Positions 1 to 7,457 are shown, numbered from the stretch's first letter. The stretch is 31,794 bases of DNA from JAWOJF01 sp046481785 (GCA_046481785.1 JAWOJF010000230.1:1-31794), one strand, 5' to 3'. Numbers and translations: made by a program. Notes: generated by a model not told the origin, from the sequence alone.

Positions 1-287
1 CCAACAATTACTTTAGGTATTCCAAACTGCACTACTGCACCGGCACATAAATAACACGGCATTAGTGTTGAATAAAGAATAGTATCTTTGTATGAACCTA
101 TCCTGCCGGCATTTATCAGGCAGTCAATTTCAGCATGTATCATAGGATTATCTTCCTGCACACGCTTATTATGCCCGCCGGCAATTATTACTCCGTTTTT
201 TATCAGAACTGAGCCAATAGGTATTCCCCCTTCGTCCAGTCCCTTTTTTGCCTCTGCAATTGCCGCAATCAGGTAATTATCTGTCAT
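1..287 (-). CDS. Cytosine/nucleoside deaminase, yeast FCY1-like (3' end outside window)
   Basis: Zinc-dependent deaminase of the cytidine deaminase fold; the closest remembered relatives are fungal-type cytosine deaminases that convert cytosine to uracil for pyrimidine salvage. Reading leftward from ATG at 287-285, 95 codons are visible. The zinc-site signatures are present: HAE near residue 58 (His ligand plus catalytic Glu) and PCYLC near residue 80 (two Cys ligands). The flanking stretches GGIPIGSVLI, GHNKR and FGIPKVIVG match the FCY1 layout better than tRNA adenosine deaminase (TadA) or guanine deaminase. The gene is truncated by the window edge, so the C-terminal helix that helps set substrate choice cannot be read. 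It is divergent from the lipoprotein gene at 459. The deaminase fold is near certain; cytosine as substrate is inference. Confidence 0.85.
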   Translation of the reverse strand, partial: MTDNYLIAAIAEAKKGLDEGGIPIGSVLIKNGVIIAGGHNKRVQEDNPMIHAEIDCLINAGRIGSYKDTILYSTLMPCYLCAGAVVQFGIPKVIV

Positions 288-406
288 AATTCATTATTAG
301 TTTATTAAACAATAAAAATATGGAATTTTTCCATAAAAAATAAAAGACTCTTGAATTTTACTTATGTATTTTATCAATTTGCATTTACGGATATTTTATT
401 AAATTA

Positions 407-428
407 AGACCGGAAAACACTCCGGTCT
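407..428. other. Hairpin in the leader of the first operon
   Basis: A perfect 8-bp inverted repeat (AGACCGGA / TCCGGTCT) with a 6-base loop lies 30 bases ahead of the TTG start at 459. No T-run follows on the plus strand, so it is not a convincing terminator. It may be a leader stem-loop or an operator. The rest of 288-458 is AT-rich with no clear promoter that I can defend. Confidence 0.4.
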
Positions 429-458
429 ATTAGGTATTCTTTAATTTGAGGGATTTTT

Positions 459-1496
459 TTGTACAAAAAAAACGGAAAATATCTGTCAGCCGGAATTATC
501 AACTTAAAAAGTATTAGTTTCAAGAGGCAAATTGAATTCATTTTAGCATTGCTTTTTTCCTTTCAATTTTTATCTTGTGAAGCACCAAAAAGCAATCCGC
601 TTGATCCAATGAATTCGGTAAACTCCGGCATGGCCGCACTGGAGGGGACTGTTCAAACTCACAGTATTCCTAATATGCCTTTGAAGGATGTTTCTGTTTA
701 CTGGATGCCCGGCGGCAGAACTGTTAAAACGGATGCAATGGGCTACTTTACTATAACTAATATTGAACCGGTAAATGGTAAATTAATTACAGAAAAACCG
801 GGATATTCATCTGATACTATGAATATAACGTGGGCAGATTCAAAGAAGATAACTAAACAAATAAACCTGTTAAAAGCCCCTGAAATTGACAGCATATCAA
901 TTTATTCCGTTGTGATAAAGCAGAAGTCCTCGGCTCCCAATTCGTTTCTTGTTGTACTTTTGAAAATTAATGACAGGGATAATATCCTGGGTTCAGTTTC
1001 TATTGAAAATGCTGAATTAGATATTAAAAAAACCTTAAGGTACAATTTTACTGAAAGCAATACATTTTTAGATACATTAACAATTAGTGAACTGAAAGTT
1101 CAGGATGTAGAAAAAATAATAGGACTCGATTTTGATATTTCTGTTAAATCTGATAACCTTAACCGGGAATTTTTATTAAGTACTGAAAGAATTGCAAGGG
1201 TAATAAAAGACGATGTAAAAATTGTATCTCCTGATAGTATTGTTGTGAGCAGCAGGCCTGAATTAAGATGGGAACCCTTTACTGCCGGATACAGTTTTAG
1301 TTATATGGTGGAAATATATACCACTGACCTGATTAACCCGGAACTTGTAAAAAGAGAAACAATTATGAACCCCGAAGCAGTTTCTTACACGGTAACTGAA
1401 GACCTTGAGCAGAGAAATTATTATTGGGTGGTTTGGGTTATAGATAAATTCGGCAACAGGGTAAGATCTATACCTGCCGGATTTTTTGTTCAATAA
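459..1496 (+). CDS. Lipoprotein with carboxypeptidase-regulatory-like and Fn3-like domains
   Basis: A predicted lipoprotein of 345 residues. The N-terminal region is basic, followed by a hydrophobic segment (about 27-38) and a lipobox ending in Cys40 (FLSC). The SNPLDP motif just after the cysteine is common in lipoproteins of this bacterial group. Residues about 60-125 look like a carboxypeptidase regulatory-like beta-sandwich (GTV...KDVSVYW...TDAMGYFTI). The last 85 residues resemble an Fn3-type fold with a YYWVVWVIDKFGN strand. I chose the TTG start because GAGGGA at 448-453 gives a well-placed ribosome site and the next in-frame ATG would destroy the signal peptide. It ends 20 bases before the sigma-54 activator gene, so it is probably the first gene of that operon. 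Binding partner or ligand is unknown. Confidence 0.75.
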   Translation: MYKKNGKYLSAGIINLKSISFKRQIEFILALLFSFQFLSCEAPKSNPLDPMNSVNSGMAALEGTVQTHSIPNMPLKDVSVYWMPGGRTVKTDAMGYFTITNIEPVNGKLITEKPGYSSDTMNITWADSKKITKQINLLKAPEIDSISIYSVVIKQKSSAPNSFLVVLLKINDRDNILGSVSIENAELDIKKTLRYNFTESNTFLDTLTISELKVQDVEKIIGLDFDISVKSDNLNREFLLSTERIARVIKDDVKIVSPDSIVVSSRPELRWEPFTAGYSFSYMVEIYTTDLINPELVKRETIMNPEAVSYTVTEDLEQRNYYWVVWVIDKFGNRVRSIPAGFFVQ

Positions 1497-1516
1497 ATAT
1501 TTCTGATTGGAAAGTA

Positions 1517-3010
1517 ATGGAAATAAATACTGCCGAAAACATAGATAAAATAAAACTAATAAGTAAAGAACAGTTTGAAACTCTTTACCAGATAAGTCAA
1601 ACACTTAATTCTGCTGTATATGAAGAAGCATTAATTAATGAAACACTGGATTTAATTATTAATGTCCTTCAGGCTGAACGGGGATTATTTGTAAAATATG
1701 ATGAAGAAAATAACAGCTTCAGTATTATTGCAGCCAGAAATATTCAGAAGGAAAGCATCGAAGACCTGTCGGTTTTCTCTTCAGGAATTTTACAAAGAGT
1801 AATTGAATCAAAACAACCAAGTCTTTATCATGACGTTCAGAATGACCCCTTAATCTCGCAGTTTGAAAGTATACAGATTCATAATATCAAATCTATTCTT
1901 GGTGTCCCCGTAATAAGCAATGATAAAGTATGGGGAGTTATGCTGGTAGACAGCCGGATGAACCGGAAAGAGTTTTCGGAGGATAACCTGATTTTTCTTG
2001 ATTTCTTTTCAAACCTTGTCTCTCTTTCACTTGATAAAATAATAAGGTTTGAAAAACTTCAGGATGAAAATATTATTCTCCGCAACCAATTGCAGGCTTC
2101 AAAACAACTGCCTGAACTTATCGGCGAAAGTGAATCAATGCAAAAGCTTGCTATACTGATTCATAAAGTTGCAAGGACAGATGCGACAGTATTGCTGCTT
2201 GGTGAAAGCGGTACAGGCAAAGAACTGGTGGCGCGTGCTATACATACTCTTAGTGTTAGAGGTGATATGCCTTACCTGGCTCAGTTTTGCGGCTCTATAC
2301 CCGATACTCTTCTTGAAAGTGAATTATTTGGTTATAAAAAAGGAGCTTTTACCGGCGCCAATACCGACAAGAAAGGTCTGTTTGAGGTTGCTAATAATGG
2401 TACTTTTTTTCTTGATGAAATTGCCGATATTTCGCTTGCATTACAGGCTAAGATGCTTAGGGTATTACAAAACAGAGAAATTATGCGTTTGGGTGATACA
2501 CAGGTAATTAAGGTTGATGTACGTGTTATAGCTGCTACAAATAAGGATTTAAAACAGCTTGTAAAAGAAGAAAAATTCAGGGAAGATCTTTTTTACCGCT
2601 TAAATGTATTTCCCATCAGAATCCCCCCCTTAAGGGAAAGAAGAGGGGATATCCCGATTCTTGTAAAACATTTTATTAAAAAGTTTTCTGACAAGGATAT
2701 CAGCATAAGTTTTAGTGCCATGAGACTGCTTGAAGAATATACATGGCCGGGAAATGTAAGGCAGCTTGAAAATGTTCTTCAGAGAGCTTTAATATTATGT
2801 GATGGTGATAAACTTTTGCCTGAACATATTGTTATAGAAGAGGATGATGAGGATATTAGTTTCACCGGAACTTTACGGGAGTTTGAAAAGCTGTTACTAT
2901 TAAAACGGCTTAAGGAATATGAGGGCAACAGAACTATAACTGCAAAATCCCTCGGCGTTTCCGTCCGGTGGGTACAACTGAAGCTGAAAGAAATGAATAT
3001 TCAGGAATAG
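1517..3010 (+). CDS. Sigma-54-dependent activator with GAF sensor, AAA+ and Fis-type HTH
   Basis: Cytoplasmic enhancer-binding protein that would use ATP to open promoters held by sigma-54 RNA polymerase. Domains in order: GAF-like sensor (about 25-172), AAA+ module (about 200-430), helix-turn-helix (about 455-493). Visible motifs are Walker A GESGTGKE (229-236), the sigma-54 contact loop GAFTGA (276-281), Walker B FFLDE (297-301), the FREDLFYRL arginine-finger region, and WPGNVRQLENV (410-420). There is no receiver domain, so control probably comes through the GAF domain or the adjacent kinase. Two departures stand out: the usual VNCAAIP block reads QFCGSIP (257-262), and the recognition helix is SVRWVQLKLK rather than the usual RTLYRKLK type. 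Located 20 bases after the lipoprotein gene and 60 before the kinase gene. Confidence 0.93.
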   Translation: MEINTAENIDKIKLISKEQFETLYQISQTLNSAVYEEALINETLDLIINVLQAERGLFVKYDEENNSFSIIAARNIQKESIEDLSVFSSGILQRVIESKQPSLYHDVQNDPLISQFESIQIHNIKSILGVPVISNDKVWGVMLVDSRMNRKEFSEDNLIFLDFFSNLVSLSLDKIIRFEKLQDENIILRNQLQASKQLPELIGESESMQKLAILIHKVARTDATVLLLGESGTGKELVARAIHTLSVRGDMPYLAQFCGSIPDTLLESELFGYKKGAFTGANTDKKGLFEVANNGTFFLDEIADISLALQAKMLRVLQNREIMRLGDTQVIKVDVRVIAATNKDLKQLVKEEKFREDLFYRLNVFPIRIPPLRERRGDIPILVKHFIKKFSDKDISISFSAMRLLEEYTWPGNVRQLENVLQRALILCDGDKLLPEHIVIEEDDEDISFTGTLREFEKLLLLKRLKEYEGNRTITAKSLGVSVRWVQLKLKEMNIQE

Positions 3011-3070
3011 AACACAAGGTTCAGGTATTAGCATAGGTTATTATTTATTAAGAAGATTTTATAATAATAA

Positions 3071-4588
3071 ATGAATCCCGTTTCCACAGAAATACTTTTC
3101 GATAAATTTGAGGTTGTTGAATGTCTGAAAAAGGATAGTCATACCTGTGTATATCTGGCTAATCATATTTATCTTGGGAAAAAGATAATTCTAAAAACCC
3201 TTAATACTGATAACCTGCCGGATAAAACTATCCTCGAAAGATTCAAAAGAGAAGCTAAAATTCTTGCACAGCTCGAACACCCTAACCTGATAAAAGTTCT
3301 GGACTTTGGAACTCATTCTCATTTTTTTTATATCTCTTTTGAGCATTTTGACAGCCGGAACCTTCGTGAAGTAATTAAAGACGATTCTCTTTCAGTTGAA
3401 GATAAAAATCAACTGATAATACAATTATTAAAAGCATTAAATGCCGCTCATCAGAACCAGGTAATTCACAGGGATATTAAACCTGAAAATATTCTTGTTA
3501 ATAATAACTTTGAATTAAAAATTGCGGATTTTGGTTTAGCTCTTATACAGAATGATCATGGTTTAACACAAAAGTCATCCATAGTAGGAACACCCAGTTA
3601 TATGTCCCCCGAACAGATCAGAGGTGAAGCACTAACACCTCAATCTGATCTTTTCTCCGCCGGTATTGTCTGCTATGAACTCTTAACAGGAAAAAATCCC
3701 CTTCTTGGGAAAGACATTAGTGAAACAATAAACAAGATATTAAATTTTGATGAGTCAGTATTAGAAATACCCGGCCATATTCCGGAACAGATACGGGATG
3801 TTATATTAAACATGCTGAAGAAAAATCTATCACTAAGAATAAAATCAGCAGCAGATGCCCTTAATACTCTGGGTATTAACGCCACAATATATAACATACC
3901 TAAAGAAGAAGTGCCCGCCGAAAAAAAGAAGATCAATGTTCTGTATTATATTATTCCTGCAGCAATCACACTTATATTAATAACATGGCTTCTGGCAACT
4001 GATTATATACAAAAAAATTCAAATAATGCAGCGCCGGCAGTTATAGATACTTCCGGTACAGGCTTAAATGAACCATCGGTTTCGGAGAACCCGGATACGG
4101 CTAAGTTATCCGAAACAAACCAGCAAGTTCAGGAAAATATTAGCCCGTCTTCACCGCCTCTTCCGTCAAATCTTAACATTGATGTAAATCCATGGGCAAG
4201 GGTTTTTGTTGATAATGAAAGTTATGGTGAAACTCCGCTCAGGCAGACAATTCAGTTAAAACCCGGCACGCATACAATAAGGCTGGAAAATGATAACTTC
4301 CCCAGTTATACCCAAAGAGTTATTCTTAAGGCAGGTGAAACGAGGAACCTTAAAATAAATTTTAATAATGTAGTTGGTTATCTTGAGGTAAAAATAGAAC
4401 CATGGGGAGATGTATATATAAATAATGAATATAAGGGGGAGTCTTCATCTTTAAAAGGGCCCATTGTATTACTTCCCGGGAGATATAAATTATTAGTTTC
4501 AAATCCTTATTTTGGCAAACAGGAAAAAAGAATTCATATTACAGCGCAGCAGACAACTACTTTTGAACTGAATTTTAATTCTTTGTAA
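3071..4588 (+). CDS. Membrane Ser/Thr protein kinase with C-terminal PEGA domains
   Basis: Hanks-type kinase anchored in the inner membrane. The kinase domain (about 10-265) has the catalytic lysine K42, HRDIKPEN (133-140), DFG (153-155), GTPSYMSPEQ (173-182) and SDLFSAG (192-198). One membrane segment spans about 289-309. Beyond it come a Pro/Ser/Thr-rich linker and two PEGA repeats (about 374-433 and 437-503), predicted to lie outside the inner membrane. The oddity is the glycine-rich loop: aligned to LGxGxxGxVY, the three glycines are K20, D22 and T25, although all other catalytic residues are kept. The gene sits between the sigma-54 activator and the DUF5683 gene (16-base gap), so it may phosphorylate the activator or report envelope state to it; that link is inference. 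Activity is uncertain because of the altered loop. Confidence 0.92.
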   Translation: MNPVSTEILFDKFEVVECLKKDSHTCVYLANHIYLGKKIILKTLNTDNLPDKTILERFKREAKILAQLEHPNLIKVLDFGTHSHFFYISFEHFDSRNLREVIKDDSLSVEDKNQLIIQLLKALNAAHQNQVIHRDIKPENILVNNNFELKIADFGLALIQNDHGLTQKSSIVGTPSYMSPEQIRGEALTPQSDLFSAGIVCYELLTGKNPLLGKDISETINKILNFDESVLEIPGHIPEQIRDVILNMLKKNLSLRIKSAADALNTLGINATIYNIPKEEVPAEKKKINVLYYIIPAAITLILITWLLATDYIQKNSNNAAPAVIDTSGTGLNEPSVSENPDTAKLSETNQQVQENISPSSPPLPSNLNIDVNPWARVFVDNESYGETPLRQTIQLKPGTHTIRLENDNFPSYTQRVILKAGETRNLKINFNNVVGYLEVKIEPWGDVYINNEYKGESSSLKGPIVLLPGRYKLLVSNPYFGKQEKRIHITAQQTTTFELNFNSL

Positions 4589-4604
4589 TCAATCATTTTT
4601 ATAA

Positions 4605-5426
4605 ATGAAATTAAAACCCATAATAATTATTCTGTTGATTTTACCTGCCGCAATATTCGCTCAGGAAAATAGTGACAGTTTAAAAAGTATAAACCAGAAA
4701 TTCCAGGCTTTTGAGTATGAAGAAGTAATATTTGAAGCAGATAGTCTGTTAAACTTTAAGGATAGCATATCTATTAACCTTCTCCTTGATATATACCGGA
4801 TGAAAGGCATCTCCCACTTTACATTACTGCAGGACAGGCTGGCTGAACATAGCTTCATTGAAATTATAAAAATTGACACCGCTTATACACTTGATTCGGC
4901 TAAAACTTCTCCAAAAATAATTTCTTTTTACAATGAAATAAGGAACGAGTATATAAAACAACAGGAAGAACTGCAGAAACTTGAAGCCCGGGTAGACACA
5001 GTTTATATTTCTGATCCATCGGAAAAAATAAATATTGAGGAACAGATAAAGGGAACAGTAATCCGTTCAATAATATTGCCGGGATGGGGACACCTGTATT
5101 CTGAACAATCTGCAAAAGGAATAATTTTAACCTCACTTAGTGCTGTTACTATTTTATCTTCAGTTTATTTTATTTTTGATACAAATTCAAAAGAGGATGA
5201 ATATGTAAACACCAGGAATCCGTCTCTGATACCCGGGAAATGGGATGATTATAATTCATCATATAAAATGCGTAACTATTCTTTAATTGCTTTTGCTGCT
5301 GTTTGGGTTTATTCCCAGTTGGACTTACTGTTATTTTCTAATCAGGAAAATATTGAAGCGCCAGATGCAGAATTGACCTTTAATTCCACCTCAGGACTAA
5401 ATTTTAACTGGCGTTTTGCTTTCTAA
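4605..5426 (+). CDS. Exported TPR-like protein with DUF5683 membrane domain
   Basis: A 273-residue envelope protein of unknown function. It begins with a signal peptide (MKLKPIIIILLILPAAIFA, likely cleaved before Q20). Residues about 25-130 are helical and TPR-like. The C-terminal half carries the DUF5683 signature: VIRSIILPGWGHLYSEQ (152-168), a first membrane helix (about 172-191), a soluble loop, and a second helix (about 226-245). It starts 16 bases after the PEGA kinase and is therefore almost certainly co-transcribed with it. The family is frequent in Bacteroidota and relatives, but I know of no established activity. The context suggests a membrane partner or substrate of the kinase; that is speculative. 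Confidence 0.75.
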   Translation: MKLKPIIIILLILPAAIFAQENSDSLKSINQKFQAFEYEEVIFEADSLLNFKDSISINLLLDIYRMKGISHFTLLQDRLAEHSFIEIIKIDTAYTLDSAKTSPKIISFYNEIRNEYIKQQEELQKLEARVDTVYISDPSEKINIEEQIKGTVIRSIILPGWGHLYSEQSAKGIILTSLSAVTILSSVYFIFDTNSKEDEYVNTRNPSLIPGKWDDYNSSYKMRNYSLIAFAAVWVYSQLDLLLFSNQENIEAPDAELTFNSTSGLNFNWRFAF

Positions 5427-5502
5427 CTAATCTGCATTTTCTTCTCCCTCTCCGAAAATTTTTCACAACGTATATCACAATCATCAAAAAGCTTTCTTTT
5501 TT

Positions 5503-5520
5503 ATTAAAAAATAAGGGTTT
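5503..5520 (+). other. AT-rich spacer ahead of candidate sigma-54 promoter
   Basis: Part of the 189-base gap between the DUF5683 gene and the Ala-rich lipoprotein gene. It holds A- and T-tracts (TTCTTTTTTATTAAAAAATA) that could bend DNA between an activator site and the promoter at 5527. No palindromic activator site could be identified by eye. Confidence 0.2.
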
Positions 5521-5526
5521 ATAACG

Positions 5527-5542
5527 TGGCATTAAGGTTGAA
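5527..5542 (+). promoter_or_regulatory. Candidate sigma-54 (-24/-12) promoter
   Basis: TGGCATTAAGGTTGAA resembles the sigma-54 consensus TGGCACG-N4-TTGCA: the invariant GG (5528-5529) and the TTG of the -12 block are in register with correct spacing, but the -12 GC dinucleotide reads GA, which is a real weakness. The expected start of transcription is near 5553, exactly at a small stem-loop. Two sigma-54 activator genes are in this window, one of them 2.5 kb upstream in the preceding operon, which makes such a promoter plausible. Confidence 0.4.
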
Positions 5543-5552
5543 CCTACACGGT

Positions 5553-5573
5553 ACACAATCAAAAAAATTGTGT
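5553..5573 (+). other. Leader stem-loop of lipoprotein gene
   Basis: A 7-bp stem ACACAAT / ATTGTGT encloses a CAAAAAA loop, 43 bases before the ATG at 5616. If transcription starts from the proposed promoter at 5527-5542 this stem would form the extreme 5' end of the mRNA, an arrangement that often stabilises messages. A strong ribosome site GGAGG follows at 5600-5604. Confidence 0.35.
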
Positions 5574-5615
5574 CATTCCATAACGGTTAAAAATTTCATG
5601 GAGGTTAATCAATAA

Positions 5616-6950
5616 ATGAAAACATCAAATCAAATAAGAAGAGTATTTAAAACCACGCTGTTTACTTCCTTTACCGCTGTACTATTCCTGTCAGTTATTG
5701 CATTTACCGGATGTACTGAGAATGATGACCCGGTTGATGCAAACGGAGGAAGTGCAAAGGTTGCAGGAAAAGTAACTGATTCGGATGGTTTTAATAAACT
5801 GGCTAAAACTTCAGGAACAGTAGAAGGTGCTTCTGTTATATTAGCCAGAGTTAAGGCAGATGGAGCGCTTGAAACGGTTTCTAAGAATGAAGTTACAACT
5901 GATGCCGATGGTAAATTTTTAATTGAAACAGATGTAAATGGTGAAGCAGATTTAGTGATAGTGGCTAAGAAAGGAAATAAAGAATGGAAGGGAATCGTTA
6001 CTTCAAAAGTTAGAACAGGTATAACCGTTTACAGTCAGCCGTTAAATGAAGAAACAACTGCCGAAGTTCATATTTATACTAAGGCAAAAGCACAGGGCTA
6101 TAATAATGTAAGTTATACAGACATAGCAGCATACATTAATGCAACTGCGGCAGCGGAAATAAAAAATAATACTAATGCAGCAGCTAAAATTGCAGCCTCG
6201 CTGAAGGCCAAAGCAGATGTTCATGCCAGAACAGTATCTAACAGCAGTTTTGGCGGAAGCAATGAAAAGTGGAATTTAATACTTGCCGGTAGTACCGATG
6301 CGCAGGCAAGCCTGGAACGCGACCTGTTTTATGCCGAATCAGAAGCCGCTGAAGAAGCTGCTTTTAATGCATACTTCAAAGCATTGGTAAATGCCTATGT
6401 AAATGCCGGGTTATCAGCGGATGCTTGTTTCAGAGCTACAGAAATATCGCAGAAAGTATATTTAAACAATATTTCTTCGCTGAGTGCAGGTGCGCAGTTA
6501 GAATTAAAAAAGAGAGCTGCCGTAGTAAAAGCTAGAATTTTAAGCTCGGCAGTAAATTTCAGGTTTACTGCTATGGGTGCTTCTAATGCACAGCTAAACG
6601 CTCTGTCAACTGCAGGCTTAAATCTTTCTGCTGCACTAAAAAATGCTTCGGGCGAAAGCCAGATAAAGGCAGCCTTTGATACATATAATTCGGTTATTCT
6701 AAACGAACTAAAAGTATCATTAGGTTCGCAGGCTTCATTACTTAGCAGTACAGAAACTAAAATTGCAGATTTTAAAAATTCTCTGCAGGCGGTTGTCAGA
6801 GGCAGCGTATCAAATGATTCATTAATTGATGCGTATATAAATTTCTGCACAAATGTTGAAGCAGAAGTTGGAACAGTTTTATCTGCAGCAGGTAAAAACA
6901 ATGTTGATGCAGCAGCATCAATATTAATTCTGGTAAATATTAATTCTTAA
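5616..6950 (+). CDS. Ala/Asn-rich lipoprotein with N-terminal carboxypeptidase-regulatory-like domain
   Basis: A 444-residue predicted lipoprotein of unknown function. The signal peptide has a basic start (QIRRVFK), a hydrophobic core and lipobox FTGC with Cys33. Residues about 47-150 look like a carboxypeptidase regulatory-like beta-sandwich (AGKVTDSDG, VTTDADGKFLIET). From about 155 to the end the protein is unusually rich in Ala, Asn, Ser and Lys and predicted helical, with runs such as NATAAAEIKNNTNAAAKIAA; I recognise no catalytic motif. A strong GGAGG at 5600-5604 and a leader stem-loop suggest high expression. It shares its N-terminal architecture with the lipoprotein at 459 and directly follows the kinase module, so it may be that module's output or sensor. 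Three terminator-like hairpins follow it. Confidence 0.72.
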   Translation: MKTSNQIRRVFKTTLFTSFTAVLFLSVIAFTGCTENDDPVDANGGSAKVAGKVTDSDGFNKLAKTSGTVEGASVILARVKADGALETVSKNEVTTDADGKFLIETDVNGEADLVIVAKKGNKEWKGIVTSKVRTGITVYSQPLNEETTAEVHIYTKAKAQGYNNVSYTDIAAYINATAAAEIKNNTNAAAKIAASLKAKADVHARTVSNSSFGGSNEKWNLILAGSTDAQASLERDLFYAESEAAEEAAFNAYFKALVNAYVNAGLSADACFRATEISQKVYLNNISSLSAGAQLELKKRAAVVKARILSSAVNFRFTAMGASNAQLNALSTAGLNLSAALKNASGESQIKAAFDTYNSVILNELKVSLGSQASLLSSTETKIADFKNSLQAVVRGSVSNDSLIDAYINFCTNVEAEVGTVLSAAGKNNVDAAASILILVNINS

Positions 6951-6970
6951 AGAAAAAATTAATTGGTATC

Positions 6971-7042
6971 ATCATTGGCAAAGTTGTTCCCTCAGACAAA
7001 GCCAATGATCCCCTGGTCCCGTAATCCTGGGACGGGGGTCAT
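6971..7042 (+). other. Pair of mutually exclusive hairpins after the lipoprotein gene
   Basis: Stem A pairs ATCATTGGC (6971-6979) with GCCAATGAT (7001-7009). Stem B pairs ATGATCCCC (7005-7013) with GGGGGTCAT (7034-7042) through one wobble and continues inward with GTCCC / GGGAC. The two stems share bases 7005-7009 and so cannot both form fully. Such an arrangement is seen in attenuators, but here it lies downstream of a gene, so it may equally be a 3' processing or terminator structure. Confidence 0.45.
6984..7013 (+). repeat. 30-base intergenic repeat, copy 1
   Basis: Begins TTGTTCCCTCAGACAAAGCC and matches 7458-7487 at 28 of 30 positions. The identity continues upstream as GGCAAAG with a three-base indel. 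It overlaps the 3' arm of a hairpin and is followed within 32 bases by a terminator-like hairpin, as copy 2 also is. Confidence 0.65.
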
Positions 7043-7044
7043 TT

Positions 7045-7075
7045 CCTCCCGGAGTGAATCCGGGAGGATTTTATA
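7045..7075 (+). terminator. Rho-independent terminator of the Ala-rich lipoprotein gene
   Basis: Perfect 8-bp G-C-rich stem CCTCCCGG (7045-7052) / CCGGGAGG (7060-7067), 7-base loop, then ATTTTATATAATA. It lies about 95 bases after the stop codon at 6950 and points in the same direction. Confidence 0.75.
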
Positions 7076-7105
7076 TAATATGAAATATTTTCGGGTCAGA
7101 AAAAT

Positions 7106-7146
7106 TTCCTTAATGAATTTTTAGATTGTTTAAGGAACTTTTTTTT
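7106..7146 (+). terminator. Second terminator-like hairpin with T-run
   Basis: Stem TTCCTTAA (7106-7113) / TTAAGGAA (7130-7137), 16-base loop, followed by C and eight T residues (7139-7146). It is AT-rich and thus weaker than the hairpin at 7045, and probably acts as a backup. Confidence 0.5.
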
Positions 7147-7350
7147 AACATTATAGTATCAGGTATTAGAATTCCGGGAATAAGAATCTATCTCACTTTA
7201 AATAAAAATTTAATATTTTATCTTTAGAGTACTATATAAGAAAAGATTGATATATAAAATGATTGGATTGGAAGGGCAAAAAAAAATGATAAGAAAACAT
7301 TTCTAGTATTTACTTTCCATCCTTAATTTCCAAAAAAAATAAAGTTTCCG

Positions 7351-7427
7351 CTAAATATATTTTTCTCCGAGATATATTTAGTTAAGTGGGTGGAGAGATT
7401 CGAAAGCTCTCTCCACCTTTTTATTTT
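7351..7427 (+). ncRNA. Candidate small RNA ending in a strong terminator
   Basis: Two perfect 10-bp hairpins lie back to back: CTAAATATAT / ATATATTTAG (7351-7360, 7372-7381) and GGTGGAGAGA / TCTCTCCACC (7389-7398, 7408-7417). The second is followed by TTTTTATTTTC. No gene upstream on this strand needs this terminator because two others already follow the lipoprotein gene, so a short independent transcript is the simplest reading. The 5' end is unknown and could lie further upstream. No known RNA family is recognised. Confidence 0.35.
7389..7427 (+). terminator. Strong rho-independent terminator
   Basis: A 10-bp stem GGTGGAGAGA / TCTCTCCACC with a 9-base loop, directly followed by TTTTTATTTTC. 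This is the best-formed terminator in the window and defines the 3' end of the candidate small RNA. Confidence 0.75.
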
Positions 7428-7457
7428 CATTGGCTAACAATGCCTTAGGCAAAGTAC

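Noticed and set aside
88..276. Open frame on the plus strand opposite the deaminase
   Set aside because: The minus strand encodes a clear deaminase with HAE and PCxxC motifs; the plus frame is its shadow.
318..336. ATGGAA-TTT-TTCCAT palindrome between the deaminase and the first operon
   Set aside because: Short, AT-rich, upstream of both divergent genes, so it cannot be a terminator for either; insufficient to call an operator.
6395..6901. 168-codon minus-strand frame inside the Ala-rich lipoprotein gene
   Set aside because: Produced by the Ala-rich codon pattern of the plus-strand gene; no ribosome site or recognised domain.
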